From: Sulfurimonas sp.
Lineage (GTDB): Bacteria > Campylobacterota > Campylobacteria > Campylobacterales > Sulfurimonadaceae
Assembly (NCBI GenBank): GCA_002733155.1
Contig: NVUO01000009.1
Span: forward strand, 110,607 to 132,968
DNA: 22,362 nucleotides
Direction: 5' to 3'
Shown here: piece after piece, positions 17,039 to 22,362 of the stretch
Layout: each line of letters opens with the position of its first letter
How positions within the stretch are numbered: position 1 is the first letter of the stretch
Position numbers and translations under genes: made by a program
Notes under the pieces: model-generated
Database searches by the model: none
What the model was told of the DNA's origin: nothing
What the model saw: only the letters and a program-made list of their open reading frames with translations

Positions 17039-18266
17039 GATACTAATGCCACAACTTTCAGATTCTATGGATGAGGGTAAGTTAATATCGTGGAAAAAAA
17101 AAGTTGGGGATATTGTACATATTGGTGATGTCATAGCTGAGGTTGAATCGGATAAGGCAATTATGGAAGTTCAGTGCTTTAAAAATGGAAGCATAAAATC
17201 TATTTTGATATCTGAGGGGGTATCAGCTCCAGTTGGAACTTTAATAGCTGAAATAAGTTTAAAAAATGTTTTAGAAGAAGAAACTTTAGACTTAAAACAA
17301 GAGCTTAAAGAAGAAAAAGAAAAAGAAGAAGATATAAAAGTAGAAAAATATATACAGAAGTCTTACTTTTCAGATAAGCTTTATGCCTCACCAAAAGCAA
17401 GGATATATGCCAATGAACATAATATAGATATATATAAACTACAAAAGCAAAATAAAATACCAGTACCTACCCATTTAAAAGATATTTTAGATACTAATGA
17501 AGTTGATAATAAGTATTTTACACATAAGGCTTTAAAGTTAATGCAGACGCATAAGATAGAGGCTAAGGATTTTAATTTAGATAAAAAATATGATACTAAT
17601 GATATTTTAAATTTTATTCAAAAGTATAATATTAAGCCTCTAAGAGAAATTCCATCATTTCAAAAAGCTCTTATTAAAAACCTTGAAAAATCTAGGAAAA
17701 AGGCTGTATATCATATTTATGATTATATATATAGTTCTTATTTTAAAAAATATAATACTTATGGGATAACTACATGGTTAATAAAAATATTTGCAAAAGC
17801 TATGATGGAGTTTGATGCTTTTAGATCTGGTATACAAGGTGAGTATATATACACTAGAGCTAATGCAAATATTGCTCTAGCAATGGCAGAAAATAATAGA
17901 TTATATATGCCTGTTTTTAAAGATGTAAACTTAGTAAATATTAATAGTATTGAAGAGACTTTAATAAAATATAAAAATAAGGTTCAAAAAAACTCACTTT
18001 CTATAGATGAAATGAGTGGTTCAAGTTTTGCAATTTCAAATCTAGGTGGAATGGGTATACATAGGTTTGATGCAATGATAAACCAAGATGATTCAGCAAT
18101 TGCTGCTATTGGTGCTGAGGTGGATGAGAAAATATCTATAACCTTAAGTATTGACCATAGATTAGTAAATGGATATGAGGCTTCTTTGTTTTTACAAAAA
18201 ATTAAAGATATTTGTTTAGATGAAGATTTTTTCAAAGATACTGTAAAAGAGGTAAGGCATGTATGA
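17028..18266 (+). CDS. pdhC: 2-oxo acid dehydrogenase E2 (dihydrolipoyl acyltransferase), unusual
   Basis: Core of the complex, carrying the acyl group on lipoyl-lysine and passing it to CoA. Seen: 412 residues from a GTG start (MAYKILMPQLSDSM matches the usual E2 N-terminus; GGGG lies 9 bases upstream). The lipoyl domain spans 1-78 with K43 in VESDKAIME, and an acidic Glu/Lys linker spans 83-107. Two short segments resemble the peripheral-subunit-binding domain: 119-155 (YASPKARIYANE...LKDIL) and 164-200 (FTHKALKLM...TNDILNFI). Both lack the usual GTGxxGR loop. The acyltransferase domain covers about 205-412, with SFAISNLGGMGIHRFDAMI (333-351). The active-site motif reads DHRLVNG: H377 is present, but the conserved Asp is Asn (N381, codon AAT at 18168-18170). 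E2 identity is firm; full activity is uncertain. Confidence 0.88.
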   Translation: MAYKILMPQLSDSMDEGKLISWKKKVGDIVHIGDVIAEVESDKAIMEVQCFKNGSIKSILISEGVSAPVGTLIAEISLKNVLEEETLDLKQELKEEKEKEEDIKVEKYIQKSYFSDKLYASPKARIYANEHNIDIYKLQKQNKIPVPTHLKDILDTNEVDNKYFTHKALKLMQTHKIEAKDFNLDKKYDTNDILNFIQKYNIKPLREIPSFQKALIKNLEKSRKKAVYHIYDYIYSSYFKKYNTYGITTWLIKIFAKAMMEFDAFRSGIQGEYIYTRANANIALAMAENNRLYMPVFKDVNLVNINSIEETLIKYKNKVQKNSLSIDEMSGSSFAISNLGGMGIHRFDAMINQDDSAIAAIGAEVDEKISITLSIDHRLVNGYEASLFLQKIKDICLDEDFFKDTVKEVRHV

Positions 18267-19575
18267 CATTATTTATATAGGTGGTGGTCTTAACTATGCT
18301 GGTGCAGTTATAGCTGCGAAAAATGGTTTAAAGGTGGCTTTGATAGAAAAAGATATGGATCTTTTAGGTGGAGTATGTCTACATAAAGGGTGTATACCAT
18401 CAAAGATGTTTTTACATTATTCAAATTCAGTACTTAAAGCTCAAGGTGAGATGTTTTATGGTGATTTGAGTTTAAATATAAAGGTATTAGTAGAGAAAAA
18501 AAATAAACTAATCCAAAGTGCAAGAAGTTCGGTACATGCCCAGTGTAAGGGTATAGACCTTATTGAAGGCGAGGGTATTATAAAAGAAGCTCATAAAGTG
18601 AGTGTAAAAGATAAGGTATATGAGGCTAAACATGTAGTTATCGGTACTGGTTCATCCCCACATATTCCTGATGGAATAAATTATGATGGAAAAAAAATTA
18701 TAACTAGTGATGAGGCTTTAAATTTAGATGGATTACCTCAAAATATTTCTATATATGGAGCTGGTGCTATAGCTTTAGAGATGGCTTCTTTTTTTGCATC
18801 ATGTGGTGTAGAGGTGAATTTATTTTATCGTAGTGAGATGATACAAAACAAAGCACATCCTTTTATACAGAAGTCTCTGCAAGCTGATTTAGAAAAAATA
18901 GGTATAAAGTTTTTTCCTTCTCATAAGATTGTGCAGGCAATTTCAGATGCAAGGGGTGTAAAAATTTTATTTGAAAATAAAGTGGAAGTTAAATCTGAAC
19001 TACTTCTTATCGCAGCAGGGCGTAGGGCAAACTTGTCTGTAATAGCTACAAAAGATATACAAACAGACGATGGTATTATTTGTAATGAATATTTTGAGAC
19101 TAGTTTAAAAAATCATTATGCTATTGGTGATTGTAATGCTAAACTTCAACTAGCTCACGCTGCTAGGGCACAGGTTTTAAATGTAACTATGTCTATTTTA
19201 GGACATAATACTCATGTATTAAATTTAAATCATGTTGTAAAGTTTATTCATACCCTACCCCTTTCATATGCATCAGTTGGTTTAACAAAGGATACCCTTG
19301 ATAAAACAGATACTATATATAAACAAAGTATAGTGAAGTTAAATAATTTTACTATATCTGCTTTTCATATGGCTAGTAATGGCATGATGATTGTATATGC
19401 AGATGATGATAATTTTATTATTGGAGCTGAAATTTTAGCACCAGATGCTCAGGAATTAATCTCGAGTGTAGCTGTAGCCTTAGCTGGTGAGATGGATGTT
19501 GGTCTTACATCTATGACTATTATGGCACATCCAACTTTTTCAGAAGCTTTAGAGAGGACTTATTTTCACCTATGA
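18259..19575 (+). CDS. lpd: Dihydrolipoamide dehydrogenase (E3)
   Basis: FAD enzyme that reoxidises dihydrolipoyl-E2 and passes electrons to NAD+. Seen: 438 residues, about 20-35 shorter than most Lpd proteins. The FAD motif GGGLNYAGAVIAA begins at residue 8. The redox disulfide C40-C45 lies in GGVCLHKGCIPSK (most relatives read CLNVGC). The NAD-binding motif is YGAGAIALEMAS, and the second FAD motif ends in AIGDCN. The C-terminal catalytic pair is H424 and E429 in AHPTFSEA. All catalytic residues of the family are therefore present. It overlaps the E2 gene by 8 bases and lipB by 4 (ATGA). Other members of the pyridine nucleotide-disulfide oxidoreductase family are unlikely given HPTxSE and the operon. 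Confidence 0.92.
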   Translation: MYDIIYIGGGLNYAGAVIAAKNGLKVALIEKDMDLLGGVCLHKGCIPSKMFLHYSNSVLKAQGEMFYGDLSLNIKVLVEKKNKLIQSARSSVHAQCKGIDLIEGEGIIKEAHKVSVKDKVYEAKHVVIGTGSSPHIPDGINYDGKKIITSDEALNLDGLPQNISIYGAGAIALEMASFFASCGVEVNLFYRSEMIQNKAHPFIQKSLQADLEKIGIKFFPSHKIVQAISDARGVKILFENKVEVKSELLLIAAGRRANLSVIATKDIQTDDGIICNEYFETSLKNHYAIGDCNAKLQLAHAARAQVLNVTMSILGHNTHVLNLNHVVKFIHTLPLSYASVGLTKDTLDKTDTIYKQSIVKLNNFTISAFHMASNGMMIVYADDDNFIIGAEILAPDAQELISSVAVALAGEMDVGLTSMTIMAHPTFSEALERTYFHL

Positions 19576-20153
19576 TTGTTCATAACTGGGGTCTAATTAA
19601 CTATGAACATGCCCATAACAAAATGTTAGAAATTCATAAAAATGCACTTAGTGATAAACAGAACCACCTTATATTATGTCAACATCCAGAGATATATACA
19701 CTTGGTTATGATGAAGAAGATATCTTTGATGTTAAAAGTCTAAAAACAGATAGGGGTGGATCTATTAGTTCTCACTCAGAGGGACAAAATATTTATTATT
19801 TTTGTTTTCATTCACCATATCCTGCGCGTTTTTTAGCAAATATTATTTCTGTATATACTAGTTTTTTTAAACAATATCTAGCAGATGTATATTATGACAA
19901 AAAGAAACCAGGTTTTTATATTGGTTCAAAAAAATTATTATCTTTGGGCTTTAGATATAAACAAGGGGTATCTCTTCATGGGGTATCTTTAAATGTAGAT
20001 ATTAATTTAGATTTTCATAATAAAATAAAACCATGCAATTTAAAAGGGTTTAGCTCTTCATCTTTAGTGGAACAAGGCTTAAATCTATCTTGTAAAGATG
20101 TAGATACATTGATAATACAAAATATTTGTGAGGCATTTAATGAATCCGTATAA
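19572..20153 (+). CDS. lipB: Octanoyl-ACP:protein N-octanoyltransferase
   Basis: Moves octanoate from acyl carrier protein to the acceptor lysine of E2 (here K43 of pdhC), the first step of lipoyl assembly. Seen: 193 residues, slightly short against the usual 200-230. Catalytic C155 lies in IKPCNLKG and the conserved lysine K121 in KLLSLG, with SLHGVSLNV (134-142) between them, all in the order of E. coli LipB. The substrate-binding motif is drifted: RGGSISSHSEGQ (61-72) where relatives read RGGxxTxHGPGQ. The gene starts in the stop of lpd (ATGA) and its end overlaps lipA by 14 bases. Known: lipB and lipA often adjoin each other, but lying in one transcript with E1-E2-E3 is less usual. Confidence 0.87.
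   Translation: MIVHNWGLINYEHAHNKMLEIHKNALSDKQNHLILCQHPEIYTLGYDEEDIFDVKSLKTDRGGSISSHSEGQNIYYFCFHSPYPARFLANIISVYTSFFKQYLADVYYDKKKPGFYIGSKKLLSLGFRYKQGVSLHGVSLNVDINLDFHNKIKPCNLKGFSSSSLVEQGLNLSCKDVDTLIIQNICEAFNESV
20130..20133 (+). promoter_or_regulatory. Ribosome binding site that fixes the lipA start
   Basis: GAGG lies 6 bases before the ATG at 20140, inside the lipB coding sequence. A GTG at 20128 is in frame but would overlap this site and add only four residues, so the ATG is preferred. Confidence 0.55.
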
Positions 20154-20970
20154 ACCAAGAGTTAAAGCACCAGATCCGCATTTAATAGAGTTTACTAGAG
20201 ATATTTTAAAAAATAATGAAGTAAATACTATATGTGAGGCAGGATCATGTCCAAATAGGACTGAATGCTATTCTAAAAAAACTGCAACTTTTATGATTCT
20301 AGGTGATATATGTACAAGGGCTTGTAAATTTTGTAATGTAAAAACAGGTAAGGGTCTAGCTATAGACCTAGATGAGCCGAGTAGGGTAGCTAAGGCTATA
20401 AGTGAACTTGGCTTAGATTATTTAGTATTAACATCAGTAGATAGAGATGATTTATTTGATTATGGTGCATCTCATTTTGCTTCTTGTGTATCTAAGATAA
20501 AAGAAAAAAATCCAGATATTAAAATAGAGTTGTTAACACCAGATTTTAAAGCAAATAAAAAATCATTGGATATTATTGTATCAACTGGAGTAGAAAAACT
20601 TTCTCATAATCAAGAAACAGTTAGACGTCTCTCAGATTTTGTCCGTCCGCAAAGCTCATATGAAATAAGCTTAAAAACTTTAGAATATTATACTAAAAAT
20701 AGTTCCAGTATTATCAAGTCTTCTCTTATGCTAGGTCTAGGTGAGACAAAAAAAGAGATTATTGACACTATGAAAGACTTGTTGAGTGTTGGTGTATCGG
20801 AGTTAAGTATAGGTCAGTATTTACAACCAAGCCCAAAACATCATATGATAAAAAAATATTATTCAAAAGAATTTTTTGACAATATAAGACAAGAGGCTTT
20901 AGCTATTGGTTTTAAGTCTGTAGCCTCAGGCATATTAGTTAGAAGTTCATACAATGCTAAAGATCTTTAA
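20140..20970 (+). CDS. lipA: Lipoyl synthase
   Basis: Radical-SAM enzyme that inserts two sulfur atoms into the octanoyl chain on E2, completing lipoyl. Seen: 276 residues from the ATG at 20140. The auxiliary iron-sulfur cluster cysteines are C32, C37 and C43 ([12 protein letters not shown]). The radical-SAM cluster cysteines are C58, C62 and C65 in [11 protein letters not shown], after TATFMILG. The conserved C-terminal RSSY motif, whose serine ligates the auxiliary cluster, is present in [10 protein letters not shown]. All signature residues are intact and the length is slightly under the usual 290-320. Last gene of the dehydrogenase operon. Its final codons lie in a palindrome shared with the convergent slipin gene, and no separate terminator is visible. 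Confidence 0.95.
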   Translation: MNPYKPRVKAPDPHLIEFTRDILKNNEVNTICEAGSCPNRTECYSKKTATFMILGDICTRACKFCNVKTGKGLAIDLDEPSRVAKAISELGLDYLVLTSVDRDDLFDYGASHFASCVSKIKEKNPDIKIELLTPDFKANKKSLDIIVSTGVEKLSHNQETVRRLSDFVRPQSSYEISLKTLEYYTKNSSSIIKSSLMLGLGETKKEIIDTMKDLLSVGVSELSIGQYLQPSPKHHMIKKYYSKEFFDNIRQEALAIGFKSVASGILVRSSYNAKDL

Positions 20971-21712
20971 GTTTAGATTGAAAAATCTGTGAAAACTCAA
21001 TAGGGAAAGGAAAAACAAGTGTGTTTGTTTTTTCTCCTGCAATATCACTTAAAGTTTGAAGATATCTAAGTTGCATACTTTGAGGATTTTTACTTAAAAC
21101 ATTTGCAGCCTCTAATAGAGCCTCACTAGCTTGAAGCTCACCTTGTGCATGTATAACCTTAGCTCTTCTTTCTCTCTCAGCCTCAGCTTGTTTAGCAATA
21201 GCTCTAACCATATTTTCATCTAGGTCTATATGTTTAATCTCTACATTTGATATTTTAATACCCCATGCATCTGTTTGTTTATCCAATATTTTTTGTATAT
21301 CAGCGTTTAGATTCTCTCTCTCAGATAACATCTCATCTAATTCATGTTGACCTAAAACAGATCTAAGTGTAGTTTGAGCAAGTTGAGATGTAGCATCATA
21401 AAAGTGTTCAACCTGAATAATAGCCTTCTCTGGATCTAGTACACGAAAGTAAACTACAGCATTTACATGTACAGATACATTATCATGTGATATAACATCT
21501 TGTGTAGGTACATCTAAAACTATTGTACGTAAATCAACTCTAATCATTTGTTGAACTATTGGGATTAAAATAATAAGACCAGGTCCTTTTACCCCAGTAA
21601 ATCGTCCTAGCGTGAAAACAACAGCCCTATCATATTCTCTTAAGACCCTTATAGAAAGTGCCAATAAAATAAGTATAAAGGCTATTGTATATATTAATGT
21701 CATAGAAATCAT
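20957..21712 (-). CDS. Slipin (prokaryotic stomatin-like SPFH/band 7 protein)
   Basis: Membrane-anchored scaffold thought to organise lipid microdomains and membrane protein quality control. Seen: 251 residues. One N-terminal hydrophobic segment (about 4-22) is followed by [15 protein letters not shown] (24-38) and a full SPFH/band 7 domain to about residue 190 (including [20 protein letters not shown] and [18 protein letters not shown]). An Ala/Glu/Arg-rich coiled coil (about 172-205) and a short tail with FPFPIEF complete it. GGAG stands 6 bases before the ATG. It overlaps the upstream NfeD gene by 4 bases (ATGA). Known: slipin genes are typically paired with long nfeD genes, and the archaeal NfeD protease cleaves its partner stomatin. 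It could be labelled YbbK/QmcA-like, but the NfeD partner and short length fit slipin better. Confidence 0.9.
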   Translation of the reverse strand: MISMTLIYTIAFILILLALSIRVLREYDRAVVFTLGRFTGVKGPGLIILIPIVQQMIRVDLRTIVLDVPTQDVISHDNVSVHVNAVVYFRVLDPEKAIIQVEHFYDATSQLAQTTLRSVLGQHELDEMLSERENLNADIQKILDKQTDAWGIKISNVEIKHIDLDENMVRAIAKQAEAERERRAKVIHAQGELQASEALLEAANVLSKNPQSMQLRYLQTLSDIAGEKTNTLVFPFPIEFSQIFQSKLKDL

Positions 21713-22362
21713 TTTTTACTCCTTAGATTTAATGTTAAACCAGATATAGACTCTACATAAGAAATATCCTTTGTTTTAAGTTCTATATCACTCGTAGCTG
21801 ACCATATTTCTCCGTGGCAGTGAACCTTGTATAAGTCCCCCTCTTTTTTTATAACCTCTGCCTCCATCCCTATCATAGATTCTAAACCAGATACTAGTTT
21901 AGAGTTTCTAGATTTAAGTACAAAACGAAGTAGTAGTATAAAAAATGCTAGTGAGCTTATAGAAAAAGCTGCTATTATAGGGATAGATACACCCTGACCC
22001 AAGGTGTCGGCATCAAATAATAATAAGGAACCAAGCGAAAAAGATACAAGACCAGCTATACCTAAGATACCAAAACCGCTTATAAAAACCTCAGATATCA
22101 TTAAAGCAATCCCAATAATAATTAAAAGTAGACCAGCATAAGAAAAAGGTAAAAGGTTTAAAGCATATAAGGCCATTACCCCAGATACTAGTCCAATTAC
22201 ACCTGGATAAATAGAACCAGGATGCATTAATTCAAAAAATATGCCATATACGCCAATCATAAGTAATATATAGGCTATATTTGGATCTGTGATAATACTT
22301 AATAGTTTGTTTTTCCAATCAGGCTCATAATATATATGTTTAGCATCTTTAAAAGATAAAGT
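21709..22362 (-). CDS. NfeD, long form, C-terminal part only (cut by window edge)
   Basis: Seen: the frame stays open through the last base of the window, so the ATG at 22258-22260 is internal rather than the start. Reading back from the edge gives about 34 further residues, including [19 protein letters not shown], the typical junction between the ClpP-like serine protease domain and the membrane domain of long NfeD proteins. Of 217 visible residues, about 30-135 form four or more membrane helices, and the final 60 or so form the small OB-fold domain ([10 protein letters not shown] motif). The protease domain with its Ser/Lys dyad would lie outside the window. It overlaps slipin by 4 bases, the classic slipin/NfeD pair. 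The long form rather than the short NfeD is inferred from the upstream continuation. Confidence 0.85.
   Translation of the reverse strand, partial: TLSFKDAKHIYYEPDWKNKLLSIITDPNIAYILLMIGVYGIFFELMHPGSIYPGVIGLVSGVMALYALNLLPFSYAGLLLIIIGIALMISEVFISGFGILGIAGLVSFSLGSLLLFDADTLGQGVSIPIIAAFSISSLAFFILLLRFVLKSRNSKLVSGLESMIGMEAEVIKKEGDLYKVHCHGEIWSATSDIELKTKDISYVESISGLTLNLRSKK

Noticed and set aside
15121..18266. Labelling the E1/E2 genes as acetoin dehydrogenase (acoABC)
   Set aside because: The E1 type is compatible with both, but there is no acetoin-specific regulator or neighbour, and lipB/lipA in the same operon fit a central complex better. I keep pyruvate as the likelier substrate without certainty.
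22258..22260. ATG taken as the start of a short NfeD
   Set aside because: The frame continues to the window edge with residues (DPNIAYILL) typical of the long form, so this ATG is internal.
1..22362. tRNA, rRNA, CRISPR array, insertion sequence or prophage
   Set aside because: Reading both strands shows no cloverleaf-like gene, no regularly spaced repeats, no transposase or integrase, and almost no room between genes.

Overview
This window is strongly AT-rich chromosomal DNA. It reads as a member of the Campylobacterota (epsilonproteobacteria), probably a free-living Sulfurimonas- or Arcobacter-like lineage rather than a host-adapted Campylobacter or Helicobacter. The grounds are the base composition, tightly packed operons, promoters with a T-run followed by TATAAT and no clear -35 box, a PutA of about 1190 residues like the Helicobacter/Campylobacter enzyme, and an ftsE-ftsX-M23 peptidase cluster. 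The genus is inference. I see no rRNA, tRNA, CRISPR array, insertion sequence or phage gene. There are 19 protein-coding genes, and the first (ftsE) and last (nfeD) are cut by the window edges. No gene-free stretch exceeds 200 bases.

Layout. (1) 1-2409, + strand: the end of ftsE, then ftsX and an EnvC-like protein, a cell-division module that couples an ABC-type complex to peptidoglycan amidase activation. (2) 2513-3985, +: threonine synthase, with its own promoter. (3) 3980-4741, -: pyrroline-5-carboxylate reductase (proC), tail-to-tail with thrC and head-to-head with (4) putA (4860-8429, +). Opposite directions of proline metabolism therefore start from one 118-base gap. (5) 8475-14187, +: a heavy-metal RND efflux operon, consisting of a small His-rich exported protein (CzcI-like), an outer-membrane channel, a periplasmic adaptor with a His/Asp/Glu cluster, and the inner-membrane pump. 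It ends at a perfect 15-bp hairpin shared with (6) the Fe-type superoxide dismutase gene on the - strand (14244-14921). (7) 15121-20970, +: a six-gene operon encoding E1alpha, E1beta, E2 and E3 of a 2-oxo acid (most likely pyruvate) dehydrogenase, followed by lipB and lipA. Every junction overlaps. (8) 20957-22362, -: a slipin (stomatin-like SPFH protein) and the C-terminal part of a long NfeD, a membrane quality-control pair, convergent with lipA.

How the genes work together. The six-gene operon is the most striking part. It holds the four catalytic polypeptides of a lipoate-dependent complex together with both enzymes that build lipoyl groups on it (octanoyl transfer by LipB, sulfur insertion by LipA). 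Campylobacterota are usually described as oxidising pyruvate with ferredoxin/flavodoxin oxidoreductases, so a self-contained lipoate-dependent complex is noteworthy. Its E2 subunit is unusual: it has Asn in place of the conserved Asp of the HxxxDG active-site motif, and two weak peripheral-subunit-binding-like segments instead of one clear one. Other points for a second look are the EnvC-like protein that has lost all zinc-binding residues, a possibly leaderless mRNA for the CzcI-like protein, a Cys-containing C-terminal tail on the superoxide dismutase, and two convergent gene pairs whose stop codons lie in shared palindromes.
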